A stretch of DNA of 64,000 nt from UMGS1663 sp963621995. Its GTDB lineage: Bacteria; Bacillota; Clostridia; TANB77; CAG-508. Position numbers and translations under genes: made by a program. Of the stretch, positions 53,046 to 62,099 are shown piece by piece (within the stretch, counting starts at the first letter, position 1; each line of letters opens with the position of its first letter). Where the stretch lies: the NCBI GenBank assembly GCA_963621995.1, contig CAVFFZ010000001.1, positions 186,001 through 250,000 of the forward strand. The letters run 5' to 3'. A model generated the notes under the pieces. The model worked only from the letters and a program-made list of their open reading frames with translations. It was not told the origin of the DNA and ran no database searches.

Positions 53046-53993
53046 CTATTCTTCTTCTTGAGCAAAATCAAGTCCTAATGAACGTAATTTAAATGTTACT
53101 TCATCTAATGATTTTTTACCTAAATTTCTAACTTTCATCATTTCTGATTCTGTCATATTTGTAATATCTTCTACTGTTGAAATACCAGCTCTCTTTAGAC
53201 AATTAAATGATCTTACAGATAATTCTAAATCTTCAATTGACATTTCTAGAACTTTTTCTTTCTTATCTTCTTCTTTCTCTATCATTACTTGTGTATTTTT
53301 AGCAGTTTCAGATAAGTCTATGAATAATTCTAAGTGACTTGTCATAACTTTAGCAGCTAAGCTTAATGCTTCATATGGTGCTAAACTTCCGTCTGTCCAT
53401 AATTCAATTGTTAATTTATCAAAATCTATATTTTGACCAACTCTTGTATTTTCTACTGCATAATTTACTTTCTTAACTGGTGTAAATATAGAATCTATTG
53501 GTAATACCCCTAAAGGTTGATTATCTTTCTTATTTTTTTCTGATGAATTGTATCCTCTACCCATTTCAACAGTCATTTCCATTTGAAGATGTGCTCCTTC
53601 AGATAAAGTTGCTATATGTAATTCTGGATTTAATACTTCTACATCATCATCTGTAATGATATCACCAGCAGTTACTTTTCCTTCACCTTTAACATCTATA
53701 CGAATTGTCTTTTCTACATTTTCATGAAGTTTTAATCTTACCATTTTTAAATTAACTATAATTTCTGGTACATCTTCTACAACATTTGCTATTGTAGAAA
53801 ATTCATGTACTACACCTTCAATTTTTACACTTGTTATTGCAGCTCCTGGTAATGAAGAAAGTAGGATTCTTCTTAATGAGTTTCCTATTGTTACTCCATA
53901 ACCACGTTCTAATGGTTCACAAACAAATTTTGCGTAATTTGTTTCATTGTCTATTTCTAAGCATTTAATATTTGGCCTTTCAAATTCTATCAT
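53046..53993 (-). CDS. rpoA: RNA polymerase subunit alpha
   Basis: The 315-residue subunit has the N-terminal assembly domain (RGYGVTIGNSLRRILLSSLPG near 32-52), a linker, and the C-terminal domain (LELSVRSFNCLKRAGISTVE and RNLGKKSLDEVTFKLRSLGL) that contacts UP elements and activators. It lies between rpsD and rplQ, the usual alpha-operon order. Confidence 0.97.
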   Translation of the reverse strand: MIEFERPNIKCLEIDNETNYAKFVCEPLERGYGVTIGNSLRRILLSSLPGAAITSVKIEGVVHEFSTIANVVEDVPEIIVNLKMVRLKLHENVEKTIRIDVKGEGKVTAGDIITDDDVEVLNPELHIATLSEGAHLQMEMTVEMGRGYNSSEKNKKDNQPLGVLPIDSIFTPVKKVNYAVENTRVGQNIDFDKLTIELWTDGSLAPYEALSLAAKVMTSHLELFIDLSETAKNTQVMIEKEEDKKEKVLEMSIEDLELSVRSFNCLKRAGISTVEDITNMTESEMMKVRNLGKKSLDEVTFKLRSLGLDFAQEEE

Positions 53994-54129
53994 TTTTACC
54001 TCCTATTTTAGAAGTTCTAAGTGCGAGGTTATCATATAAGCCTTTATTTAAACTTTCCCTAGTACTTTACTTCTTAAAACACAATATATAACTTTTAAAA
54101 TATTTAATAAATATTTTATTACTTTTCTA

Positions 54130-54756
54130 TTATTTAGAGTAAAGCTCTACTATTAAATGTTCTTCTACTGGTAAGTCAACATCTTCTCTAGATGCTAATC
54201 TTACTACTTTACCACTTAATTTTTCTACATCTTTTTCTAACCATTCTGGAACAGGTCTTGCAGCGTTTTCTTCTACGTTTAGTTTTATTGCTCCATTATC
54301 TTTTCTGTTTTCTCTAACAGAAATTACATCTCCGGCTTTTACTAAGTAAGATGGAATATCAACTTTTTGTCCATTTACTTCAAAAGTTCCGTGTGTTACT
54401 AACATTCTAGCTTGAGCTCTTGAGCTTCCATAACCTAATCTATATACTATATTGTCTAATCTGCTTTCTAGAATTTGTAGTAAAACTTCACCTGTTTTAC
54501 CTTTTGTTTTAGAAGCCATATCAAAATATCTTCTAAATTGCTTTTCGCTTACTCCATAGAATGCTTTTGTTTTTTGTTTTTCTCTTAATTGAGTACCATA
54601 TTCAGAAAGTTTCTTCTTTTTTTGTCCATTTTGTCCAGGAGCATAATTTCTTCTTGAAATACTACATTTATCTGTATAACATCTTGAACCTTTTAAGAAT
54701 AACTTTTGTCCTTCTCTACGGCAAATACGGCATTGTTCGTCTTTATATCTTGCCAT
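54130..54756 (-). CDS. rpsD: 30S ribosomal protein S4 (zinc-type)
   Basis: S4 starts assembly of the 30S body. The 208-residue protein has four N-terminal cysteines, CRIC at 9-12, Cys26 and Cys31, typical of the zinc-binding form. The S4 RNA-binding domain (LDNIVYRLGYGSSRAQARML) follows. The 137 bp up to rpoA are AT-rich with no clear signal. Confidence 0.97.
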   Translation of the reverse strand: MARYKDEQCRICRREGQKLFLKGSRCYTDKCSISRRNYAPGQNGQKKKKLSEYGTQLREKQKTKAFYGVSEKQFRRYFDMASKTKGKTGEVLLQILESRLDNIVYRLGYGSSRAQARMLVTHGTFEVNGQKVDIPSYLVKAGDVISVRENRKDNGAIKLNVEENAARPVPEWLEKDVEKLSGKVVRLASREDVDLPVEEHLIVELYSK

Positions 54757-54789
54757 TTCTATATTTCCTCCTTGTTTTTATTATATATA

Positions 54790-55185
54790 TTATACTCTTC
54801 TTCTTTTTGGTGGTCTACAACCATTGTGTGGAATTGGTGTAACATCTTTAATGCTACTAATTTCTAATCCAGCTGCTTGTAATGAACGGATTGCTGCTTC
54901 ACGTCCTGAACCAGGTCCTTTTACAAATACTTCAACTGATTTTAAACCATGTTCCATTGCAGCTTTAGCAGCTGTTTCTGCAGCTTCTCCAGCTGCAAAT
55001 GGTGTACTTTTTCTAGAACCTTTGAATCCTAATTCTCCGGCACTTGCCCAAGAAATTGCATTTCCTTGAACATCAGTAATTGTAACTATTGTATTGTTAA
55101 AGCTAGAATGAATATGAGCCATACCTTTTTCGATATTTTTTCTATCTCTTCTTCTAGTTGTTCTTTTTGTTACAGGCTTTGCCAT
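54790..55185 (-). CDS. rpsK: 30S ribosomal protein S11
   Basis: S11 forms part of the platform near the mRNA exit. The 131 residues include GMAHIHSSFNNTIVTITDVQ, the glycine-rich VFVKGPGSGREAAIRSLQAA and the end DVTPIPHNGCRPPKRRRV. AAGGAGG precedes the ATG. It follows rpsM after a 125-bp spacer that contains a repeat shared with the rplF-rplR spacer. Confidence 0.97.
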   Translation of the reverse strand: MAKPVTKRTTRRRDRKNIEKGMAHIHSSFNNTIVTITDVQGNAISWASAGELGFKGSRKSTPFAAGEAAETAAKAAMEHGLKSVEVFVKGPGSGREAAIRSLQAAGLEISSIKDVTPIPHNGCRPPKRRRV

Positions 55186-55214
55186 TTGTTTTACCTCCTT
55201 ATTATATGTCAGGT

Positions 55215-55305
55215 GACACTCCTTATCTTTTTGCCACTCTCACTTGGTTTAAAGATTGTTTCTTTCCCTTGTGAATTAGTGTTCAAATAGCTATGGTGTT
55301 CTCCT
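55215..55305. repeat. Ribosomal spacer repeat, copy A (rpsM-rpsK)
   Basis: It matches 60908-60995 over about 90 bp with scattered changes. The best part is TTGTGAATTAGTGTTCAAAT, and both begin GACACTCCTTA. In the mRNA sense both copies end with AAGGAGTGTC, 25-35 bases before the next gene's ribosome site. Confidence 0.75.
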
Positions 55306-55310
55306 TGCTA

Positions 55311-55676
55311 TTATTTTTTGCTTTTACTTACTAATTTTCTTGGTCCTTTTCTTGTATGAGCATTAGTTTTTGTTCTTTGTCCTCTTACTGGAAGACCTTT
55401 TCTATGTCTTAATCCTCTATAACAACCAATTTCTGTAAGTCTTTTAATGTTTAAAGCAACTTCTCTTCTTAAGTCTCCTTCAACTGTCATTCCTTCCATT
55501 GCTTTTCTTATTTCTTGTTCTTGCTCTGCTGTTAAATCTTTAACTCTTGTATCTGGATTTACACCAGCATCTTTTAATATTTTTTGAGAAGTTGATAGTC
55601 CTATACCATATATATATGTAAGTCCTATTTCTACTCTTTTTTCTCTAGGTAAATCTACTCCTGCTATACGAGCCAT
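55311..55676 (-). CDS. rpsM: 30S ribosomal protein S13
   Basis: S13 contacts tRNA and the 50S subunit in the head of the 30S. The 121-residue protein begins ARIAGVDLPREKRVEIGLTY and ends with the basic RGLRHRKGLPVRGQRTKTNA tail. It follows rpmJ after a 200-bp spacer. Confidence 0.97.
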   Translation of the reverse strand: MARIAGVDLPREKRVEIGLTYIYGIGLSTSQKILKDAGVNPDTRVKDLTAEQEQEIRKAMEGMTVEGDLRREVALNIKRLTEIGCYRGLRHRKGLPVRGQRTKTNAHTRKGPRKLVSKSKK

Positions 55677-55786
55677 ACTTTTTTAGCACCTCCATGTTTT
55701 ATTTTAATTATTAATATAGTTTGTCTACCTTAGAAGTATAAAGGTGAAATGCATTGGAAAGGTCCAATCTTTATTCTTCTTATAGA

Positions 55787-55860
55787 CATGTATAAAAACA
55801 TAAATTGGATTTTATAGATTCTAAATTGAATCTACAGCCGCCTCTAATTTATGTTAGTAT
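55787..55860. other. Two-level hairpin in the rpmJ-rpsM spacer
   Basis: ACATAAATT (55798) pairs with AATTTATGT (55848), and inside it TAGATTC pairs with GAATCTA around TAAATT. Transcribed, it would stand between the rpmJ stop and rpsM. It may be the S4-binding leader structure of the alpha operon, but I cannot confirm this. Confidence 0.4.
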
Positions 55861-55876
55861 CAGTTTTGGTATACAA

Positions 55877-55990
55877 TTAACCTTGTCTTTGTTTGTGTTT
55901 TGGATTTTCACAAATTACCCTAATAACACCTTTTCTTTTAATAATTTTGCATTTTTCGCAAATTTTCTTTACTGATGGTCTTACTTTCAT
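55877..55990 (-). CDS. rpmJ: 50S ribosomal protein L36
   Basis: This 37-residue protein is MKVRPSVKKICEKCKIIKRK followed by GVIRVICENPKHKQRQG. The zinc ligands Cys11, Cys14, Cys27 and His32 are all present. It lies in its usual position between infA and rpmM-type S13. The gene is easily missed because of its size. Confidence 0.96.
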   Translation of the reverse strand: MKVRPSVKKICEKCKIIKRKGVIRVICENPKHKQRQG

Positions 55991-56075
55991 TCTTAACCAC
56001 ACCTCCTGCAATTTTGATTATCTTTATAACCTAATTAAAATTATGTAATACATAATATATGATGTGTAATGGTCA

Positions 56076-56117
56076 GATGTATAAGATATCAGGCTAAATG
56101 AGATTTATACACCTCAC
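56076..56117. other. Hairpin in the infA-rpmJ spacer
   Basis: AGATGTATAAGATATC and a partner GAGATTTATACACCT pair imperfectly around CAGGCTAAAT. The 176-bp spacer holds no gene. Role unknown. Confidence 0.4.
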
Positions 56118-56166
56118 CAAAGCACCTCATAACCTACTTTGTATTGCATAATTTTTTAAACTTAAT

Positions 56167-56385
56167 TTATTTTGCTCTCCAAGTAATACGTCCTCTTGTT
56201 AAGTCATATGGTGAAAGTTCTACTTTTACTTTGTCTCCTGGTAAGATTTTAATATAGTTCATTCTTAATTTACCAGAAATATGAGCTAATATTTGATGTC
56301 CATTTTCAAGTTCTACTTTGAAGTTTGTATTTGGTAGTGTTTCTACCACTGTTCCTTCTATTTCAATAACATCCTCTTTTGCCAT
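56167..56385 (-). CDS. infA: Translation initiation factor IF-1
   Basis: IF-1 blocks the A site during initiation. The 72-residue OB-fold protein reads MAKEDVIEIEGTVVETLPNT and ends SPYDLTRGRITWRAK. The ATG at 56385 has GGAGG 5 bases upstream. It follows map in the spc operon, as in other Firmicutes. Confidence 0.97.
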   Translation of the reverse strand: MAKEDVIEIEGTVVETLPNTNFKVELENGHQILAHISGKLRMNYIKILPGDKVKVELSPYDLTRGRITWRAK

Positions 56386-56485
56386 TTTTTCCTCCAATTT
56401 TCTATGATTTTATATAGTAAAAATCAAATTTTGTCACATAATTTTCCAATTATGCATATAATAGCTAATATAGTATATAATACTT

Positions 56486-57256
56486 TTAATTCTTTGTCAA
56501 GATTTCTGGCTCATTTTCTGTAATTAAAATTGTATTTTCATAATGTGCTGCTCTTTGTCCATCTTCTGTTATTATTGTCCATCCATCTTCTAGTTCTAAA
56601 ATTTCATCTGAACCTGCCATTACCATAGGCTCTATAGCAAGTGTCATACCTGGCTCTAGTCTTATACCTCTTCCTTGTTTTCCATAGTTTGGTATTCCTG
56701 GATCTTCGTGCATTTGTCTTCCTATTCCATGTCCTTGAAATTCTTTTACAACATTGAATCCGTTTTTTTCCACGAATTCCCCAATCGCATGTGACACATC
56801 TCCTATACGATTGCCTTTTTTAGCATATTTAATTCCTTCAAAGAAGGCTTGTTTTGTTACTTCTATTAATTTTTGTGAATCTTTATCTATTTTTCCGACT
56901 GCATATGTTCTTGCACAATCTCCATTGAATCCATCTTTATAAGCTACTAGGTCTATGCTAATTATATCCCCTTCTCTTAATATAACTCTTTTAGATGGTA
57001 TTCCATGTATTACTTCGTCATTTACAGATGCACATATTGAACCAGGGAAGTTTGGAACCCCTTTTACTCCACTTGGATAACCTTTTTCTGCTGGAATTGC
57101 ACCATATTTTCTCATTTCATTTTCTGCAATTTTGTCTAGCTCCCACGTAGAAACTCCTGGTTTTATTGCTTTTTCTACTGCTCTTTGTGCTAAATCTGCA
57201 ATTTTGCATGCTTCTCTCATTTTTTCTACTTCTTGTTTTGATTTAATTGTTACCAT
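56486..57256 (-). CDS. map: Methionine aminopeptidase, type I
   Basis: Map removes the initiator methionine from new proteins. The 256-residue protein shows the metal ligands in ISIDLVAYKDGFNGDCART (two aspartates), the histidine in FQGHGIGRQMHEDPG, and glutamates in LAIEPM and AAHYENTILI-type end blocks. AAGAAGG precedes the ATG. It lies downstream of adk and has its own possible promoter. Confidence 0.96.
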   Translation of the reverse strand: MVTIKSKQEVEKMREACKIADLAQRAVEKAIKPGVSTWELDKIAENEMRKYGAIPAEKGYPSGVKGVPNFPGSICASVNDEVIHGIPSKRVILREGDIISIDLVAYKDGFNGDCARTYAVGKIDKDSQKLIEVTKQAFFEGIKYAKKGNRIGDVSHAIGEFVEKNGFNVVKEFQGHGIGRQMHEDPGIPNYGKQGRGIRLEPGMTLAIEPMVMAGSDEILELEDGWTIITEDGQRAAHYENTILITENEPEILTKN

Positions 57257-57291
57257 TATTTTTCCTTCTTTCTCTTACCCCGCTAACATCT

Positions 57292-57300
57292 ATTATAACA
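57292..57300 (-). promoter_or_regulatory. Extended -10 promoter of map-infA
   Basis: On the minus strand TGTTATAAT gives a consensus -10 with an upstream TG, directly after the adk terminator. No clear -35 is seen. Confidence 0.5.
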
Positions 57301-57301
57301 T

Positions 57302-57339
57302 AAAAGCTAGAAAAAATAAACATTTTTTCTAGCTTTTTC
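57302..57339. terminator. Terminator of adk
   Basis: AAAGCTAGAAAAAAT and ATTTTTTCTAGCTTT pair perfectly apart from a short loop, with T runs at both ends. Confidence 0.75.
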
Positions 57340-57352
57340 TTGGATTTTCTTT

Positions 57353-58015
57353 TTATTTATTTAGATATTCTTTTACCTCTTTTGCAACATCTTCTGAAGT
57401 TTTTCCTGAATGTATATTTAATTTAACTGCATATAATAAATCTTGCTCTTTATAATAATTTATTAGTTTTGCTGATGTTTCATAATATGTTTTTAGTCTT
57501 TGTTCAACTGTTTCTATTGTGTCATCTTCTCTTTTTATAAGTTTACTTCCACATTTATCGCATATTCCTTCTTGTTTTGGTTTCTTAAATTCTGTATTAT
57601 ATATTTCTCTACAATCTACATTTGAACATACCCTTCTTTTTACTATTCTATCTATTATATCTTGATCTGATAGTCTTAATTCTACTGCTATATCTATTTT
57701 GCATCCCTTTTGATTGAAAAATTTATCTAATTCTTCAGCTTGTTTTACTGTTCTTGGAAATCCATCCAATATTACTCCATTTTTACAATCTATTTCTTGC
57801 AATCTTTTTTTTACTAATTTTATTGCTAAATCATCTGGAACTAATTTTCCTTGTGATACATATTTATCTATTTCTTTTCCAATTTCTCCCGCTTTTTTTA
57901 TATAACTTCTAAATAATTCTCCACTTGATATATGTGTAGTATTCAAACTTTCTGATAACATTTTCCCTACTGTTCCTTTTCCTGAGCCAGGTTTTCCTAA
58001 CATTATAATATTCAT
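57353..58015 (-). CDS. adk: Adenylate kinase (zinc-binding LID)
   Basis: Adk balances AMP, ADP and ATP. The 220-residue protein has the P-loop GKPGSGKGT at about 7-15, DGFPRTVKQAEEL near 85 and a LID with VCSNVDCREIYN and CDKCG, the four-cysteine zinc form of Gram-positive enzymes. It follows secY after two hairpins, so it is probably read mainly from a separate promoter. Confidence 0.96.
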   Translation of the reverse strand: MNIIMLGKPGSGKGTVGKMLSESLNTTHISSGELFRSYIKKAGEIGKEIDKYVSQGKLVPDDLAIKLVKKRLQEIDCKNGVILDGFPRTVKQAEELDKFFNQKGCKIDIAVELRLSDQDIIDRIVKRRVCSNVDCREIYNTEFKKPKQEGICDKCGSKLIKREDDTIETVEQRLKTYYETSAKLINYYKEQDLLYAVKLNIHSGKTSEDVAKEVKEYLNK

Positions 58016-58120
58016 ATATTTCTTCTCCTTTTCATTTGTCTTTTTATATGTTCTTTATATATTATATCTTTTTTTAGTTGTTAAGTATATACTTTTTTAT
58101 AAATTTTTTATTATTTAGAA

Positions 58121-58185
58121 AGCTGTTTTTTTCTCCGTTCCAAAAACAGCTAAAAAATAGATGCTTATAATAGCATCCATTTTTT
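58121..58185 (-). terminator. Double terminator after secY
   Basis: AAAAAATGGATGC / GCATCTATTTTTT (58185-58152) is followed directly by AGCTGTTTTT / AAAAACAGCT (58151-58121). Both have T-rich ends on the minus strand. They separate the secY end of the ribosomal operon from adk. Confidence 0.7.
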
Positions 58186-58189
58186 ATTT

Positions 58190-59506
58190 TTATTCTAAGA
58201 ATCCTTTGTAATGTCTCATTACAAGTTGTGATTCTAATTGTTGAACTGTTTCTAATGCAACTCCAACTACGATTAATATTGAAGTACCACCAAATGCAAT
58301 ATTTAAAGATGTGAACCTTAGAAGCATTGGTATAATTGCAATTACTGCTAAGAATAATCCTCCAAATAATGTTAATTTTGAAATTATTGATGATAAATAA
58401 TCTGTTGTTGGTTTTCCTGCTCTTATTCCTGGTATGAATCCACCATTTTTCTTAATATTGTTTGATACTTCTGCTGGATTAAATGTTGCATAAGTATAGA
58501 AATATGTGAATCCTAAGATTAATAGTAAGTAAATTATTGCGTTAGCTATTGAATATCCAATTGCTACATTTGATGTTGATGTTGCAATTGAGAAATTATA
58601 TATTACATTCCAGAATCCTGTTTGTGTAGTAATATCTGGCACAAACATTTGGATTATCATAGCTGGGAATGTCATAAATGATGAAGCAAAAATTACTGGC
58701 ATTACACCTGCCATAGCAAGTTTTAATGGTATGTTTGTATTTTGTGCTCCTACCATTTTTCTTCCAACTACTCTTTTTGAATATTGTACCGGAACTCTAC
58801 GTTCAGCTTGTTGTACAAATACAACTCCTGCTACTAATAGTATAGCACCTATTATAATTGCTAAAGCTATTAATAAACCTGTTGTAGAGAATTCTCCTGT
58901 TCCAAATATTAAATTCCAAATTGTTGTAACTGCACTTGGAAGTCCTGCTACTATACCAACAAAGATAATTATAGAAATACCATTTCCTATACCTTTGCTT
59001 GTAATTTGGTCTCCAAGCCACATAAGTAATGCAGTTCCTGCCATTAATGATATTACAACAGTTGCTCCTGTTATAAATGTAGTGTCTATAAATATTCCAG
59101 AAGAACGATAGGATAAGTAAATTCCTAATCCTTCTATTAATGCTAATACTACTGTTAATAATTTAGTATAGCGATTAATTTTGTTTCTTCCTTCCTCTCC
59201 ACCTTCTTTTGTTAATCTTTCTAGTGCTGGTATAACCATTCCTAATAATTGAATAACAATTGAAGCTGTGATGTATGGACTAATTGACATAGCAAAAATA
59301 GATAAACGAGAAAAAGCTCCTCCTGATATTAAATCTATAAGTGATGCCATTCCTTGACCATTAAATACTTCTGCTAATTGAAAATTGTCTACACCTGGAA
59401 CTGTTATATAACATCCTAATCTAAATATAACTATTAAAATTAGTGTATATAACAATTTTTTTCTTACGTCAGGTGTTTTTAGTGCATTTCTTATTGTTTT
59501 AAACAA
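58190..59506 (-). CDS. secY: Preprotein translocase subunit SecY
   Basis: SecY is the channel of the Sec translocon. The 438-residue protein has about ten membrane helices; ISPYITASIVIQLLGMVIPA and the plug region near GGAFSRLSIFAMSISPYI are evident. The start is TTG, directly after the rplO stop (TAGTTG) with GAGGTGA upstream, so translation is tightly coupled to rplO. Confidence 0.97.
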   Translation of the reverse strand: MFKTIRNALKTPDVRKKLLYTLILIVIFRLGCYITVPGVDNFQLAEVFNGQGMASLIDLISGGAFSRLSIFAMSISPYITASIVIQLLGMVIPALERLTKEGGEEGRNKINRYTKLLTVVLALIEGLGIYLSYRSSGIFIDTTFITGATVVISLMAGTALLMWLGDQITSKGIGNGISIIIFVGIVAGLPSAVTTIWNLIFGTGEFSTTGLLIALAIIIGAILLVAGVVFVQQAERRVPVQYSKRVVGRKMVGAQNTNIPLKLAMAGVMPVIFASSFMTFPAMIIQMFVPDITTQTGFWNVIYNFSIATSTSNVAIGYSIANAIIYLLLILGFTYFYTYATFNPAEVSNNIKKNGGFIPGIRAGKPTTDYLSSIISKLTLFGGLFLAVIAIIPMLLRFTSLNIAFGGTSILIVVGVALETVQQLESQLVMRHYKGFLE

Positions 59507-59941
59507 CTAGATCACCTCTGTCTTTCCACCTAAAGCTTCTATTTTTTCCTTAGCTCCTTTAGTGAATCTTACAGCTTTAACAGTTAATTTTTTTTCTAAT
59601 GTACCTGTAGCAATTACAACTATTCCGTCGTTTGCTTTAGATATAATACCATCTGCTATTAATGTTTCAGCAGTTACTTCGTCTTTGCTTGATTTGTTAA
59701 GCATTGTTAAAGTTACTTCTGTATAATTTTTAGCATGGATATTTGTAAATCCTCTTTTTGGTAATCTTCTATATAATGGTGTTTGACCTCCTTCGAATCC
59801 ACGTCTAACTCCTCCACCAGATCTTGCCTTTTGTCCTTTATGACCTCTTCCTGATGTTTTTCCTAGACCAGAACCGATTCCACGTCCAACTCTTTTCTTA
59901 GTTTCTGTTTTTTGTGCTGGTTTTAATTCGTCTAATTTCAT
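59507..59941 (-). CDS. rplO: 50S ribosomal protein L15
   Basis: The 144-residue protein begins MKLDELKPAQKTETKKRVGR and has the Gly-rich GIGSGLGKTSGRGHKGQKAR and GFEGGQTPLYRRLPKRGFTN blocks. It starts 25 bp after rpsE. In most bacteria rpmD (L30) lies in this gap; here there is no room for it. Confidence 0.97.
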   Translation of the reverse strand: MKLDELKPAQKTETKKRVGRGIGSGLGKTSGRGHKGQKARSGGGVRRGFEGGQTPLYRRLPKRGFTNIHAKNYTEVTLTMLNKSSKDEVTAETLIADGIISKANDGIVVIATGTLEKKLTVKAVRFTKGAKEKIEALGGKTEVI

Positions 59942-59966
59942 TATGGAATTACACCTCCTCTTTTAA

Positions 59967-60458
59967 TTATAATATTTCTTCTACTTTTTTACCTCTTTTT
60001 GCAGCAACTTGTTCTATTGTTTGCATTTTCTTTAATCCTTCGATTGTAGCATATACTACGTTTCTTGGGTTATTTGTTCCTAAAACTTTAGTACGGATAT
60101 CTCTATATCCAGCAAGTTCTATAACTGGTCTTACGCTTCCTCCTGCTATGATTCCAGTACCTTCTGCAGCTGGTTTTAACATAACACTTGCGCTACCAAA
60201 TTTTCCTATAAATTCGTGTGGTATTGTTGTTCCTACGACTGGAACTTCTATTAAGTTCTTTTTAGCTTCTTGAATAGCTTTTTTTATTGCATCTGGAACT
60301 TCTGCTGCTTTTCCATTTCCTACACCTACGTGTCCTGCTTCGTCTCCTACTACTACAACAGCACTAAAACGGAAAGTTCTACCACCTTTTACAACTTTTG
60401 CAACTCTGTTAATTGCAACAACTTTTTCTTTTAATTCTGGTGTGTTCTCTTCGTGCAC
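59967..60458 (-). CDS. rpsE: 30S ribosomal protein S5
   Basis: S5 helps decoding fidelity. The 163-residue protein has VVAINRVAKVVKGGRTFRFS, the VVVGDEAGHVGVGNGKAAEV block and GGSVRPVIELAGYRDIRTKV. The start appears to be GTG with GGAGGG about 8 bases upstream. It lies between rplR and rplO. Confidence 0.97.
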   Translation of the reverse strand: MHEENTPELKEKVVAINRVAKVVKGGRTFRFSAVVVVGDEAGHVGVGNGKAAEVPDAIKKAIQEAKKNLIEVPVVGTTIPHEFIGKFGSASVMLKPAAEGTGIIAGGSVRPVIELAGYRDIRTKVLGTNNPRNVVYATIEGLKKMQTIEQVAAKRGKKVEEIL

Positions 60459-60516
60459 TTTATTTTCCCTCCTTTTTTCCTCGGTAAGGGTTTAATCCTT
60501 ACACTATTTATCTCTA

Positions 60517-60876
60517 TTAAAATTCTAGTCCTGCTTCTCTTGCAGCTTCAGCTAATTCTTTTACAACTCCGTGATATATGTATCCACCTCTGTCATAAAC
60601 AACAGCTTTAATATTTTTTTCCATTGCTCTTTTTGCAATTAATGCTCCTACTTCTTTAGCAGCTTCTTTGTTAGCATGTTTTGTTTTTACTTCTTTATCT
60701 AAAGTAGATGCTTGGCAAAGAGTAACTCCTGCTACGTCATCAATTACTTGAACAAAAAGATTTTTATTACTTCTATAAACACATAATCTTGGGCAATCCG
60801 CTGTTCCGCTGATTTTTCTACGTACTCTTATATGTCTTCTAGTTCTTTCAGCTTTTCTATCTGTTTTTGTAATCAT
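60517..60876 (-). CDS. rplR: 50S ribosomal protein L18
   Basis: L18 binds 5S rRNA. The protein of about 119 residues reads MITKTDRKAERTRRHIRVRR and includes RLCVYRSNKNLFVQVIDDVA and GGYIYHGVVKELAEAAREAG. The start at 60876 has AAAGGAG about 9 bases upstream; a reading frame extending to 60912 lacks one. Confidence 0.96.
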   Translation of the reverse strand: MITKTDRKAERTRRHIRVRRKISGTADCPRLCVYRSNKNLFVQVIDDVAGVTLCQASTLDKEVKTKHANKEAAKEVGALIAKRAMEKNIKAVVYDRGGYIYHGVVKELAEAAREAGLEF

Positions 60877-60907
60877 TCTTGATTTCTCCTTTCTATTAAG
60901 GTTAAGG

Positions 60908-60995
60908 GACACTCCTTACCTTTTGGTCACTTTCACTCAGGTTAAGAAATATCTCTTTCCTTGTGAATTAGTGCTCAAATAGCTTTAGTTATCCT
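60908..60995. repeat. Ribosomal spacer repeat, copy B (rplF-rplR)
   Basis: This is the partner of 55215-55305, in the same orientation relative to transcription. It shares GACACTCCTTA, CACTTTCACT-like text and TTGTGAATTAGTGCTCAAAT. Confidence 0.75.
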
Positions 60996-61013
60996 CTTTT
61001 ATTCAATTAAGTT

Positions 61014-61553
61014 TTATTTCTTACCAGCTTTACCTTCTTTTCTTCTAATATATTCATCAGCATATTTAATACCTTTTCCATGGTAAACTTCTGGTGGTCT
61101 TTTTGTTCTAACAACTGCTGCTGTTTGACCAACTGCTTCTTTATCAATTCCTTTTACTATAATTGTGTTAGCATTTGGTACTTCAAATGTAATTCCTTCT
61201 GGTTCTTCCATTTCTACTGGATGAGAGTAACCTAGGTTCATTACTAATTTGTTTCCTTGTTTTTGTGCTCTATAACCAACACCAACTATTTGTAATTCTT
61301 TTTTATATTCATTAAGAACACCTTCTATCATGTTAGAGATTAATGTTCTTGTTAATCCATGTAAACTTCTATTTTCTGCTTCATCATTTAGTCTTGTTAT
61401 TGTAATAACATTTTTGTCTATAGAAACAGTTATGTTTTTATGAATATCTCTTTCTAATGTTCCTTTAGATCCTTTTACTGTTAAGTGGTGTCCGTCTAAT
61501 TTTACTTCTACACCTTCTGGTACAGTAATAGGTTTATTTCCTATTCTTGACAT
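61014..61553 (-). CDS. rplF: 50S ribosomal protein L6
   Basis: The 179-residue protein begins SRIGNKPITVPEGVEVKLDG and ends with the L6 signature IVKGIDKEAVGQTAAVVRTK and RPPEVYHGKGIKYADEYIRR. It has normal length and lies between rpsH and rplR. Confidence 0.97.
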   Translation of the reverse strand: MSRIGNKPITVPEGVEVKLDGHHLTVKGSKGTLERDIHKNITVSIDKNVITITRLNDEAENRSLHGLTRTLISNMIEGVLNEYKKELQIVGVGYRAQKQGNKLVMNLGYSHPVEMEEPEGITFEVPNANTIIVKGIDKEAVGQTAAVVRTKRPPEVYHGKGIKYADEYIRRKEGKAGKK

Positions 61554-61629
61554 GTTTAGTTTTCCCTCCTTTTTCTACTTAGTAAGGTGATATTAAAAAT
61601 CTGCCTTACTTGCATTTATTATATTTTAA

Positions 61630-62028
61630 TTACCATACGTAAGCTAGAACTTCTCCGCCTAATCCTTCTTTTCTTGCTTCTTTATCAGTTTTGATTCCTT
61701 TTGAAGTAGAAATTAAAGCTATTCCTAATCCATTTAAAACTTGTGGTAATTCGTCTTTTGATGCATATACTCTTAATCCTGGTTTACTAATTCTTCTTAT
61801 TCCATCGATTACTCTAGCACCTTTTTCATCATATTTTAATGTGATTCTTATAATTCCTTGTGCATCATCATTAATTTCTTCAAATGATTTTATATATCCT
61901 TCTTCAAATAATATTTTTGCTATAGCTTTTTTCATATTAGAAGCTGGAACATCAACTGTCTTATGTTTTGAGCTATTTGCATTTCTTATTCTTGTTAGCA
62001 TATCTGCTATTGGGTCTGTTGTATTCAT
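61630..62028 (-). CDS. rpsH: 30S ribosomal protein S8
   Basis: S8 binds 16S rRNA helix 21 and regulates the spc operon in other bacteria. The 132-residue protein has DPIADMLTRIRNANSSKHKT and the C-terminal ALISTSKGIKTDKEARKEGL block. The start is in an ATG after GGAGGG. Confidence 0.97.
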   Translation of the reverse strand: MNTTDPIADMLTRIRNANSSKHKTVDVPASNMKKAIAKILFEEGYIKSFEEINDDAQGIIRITLKYDEKGARVIDGIRRISKPGLRVYASKDELPQVLNGLGIALISTSKGIKTDKEARKEGLGGEVLAYVW

Positions 62029-62099
62029 TTAAATATTTTCCCTCCTTTTCTTTGGTAAGGGGTTACATTTTTATGTTTTCCTTACTTTAATTTTAATTT

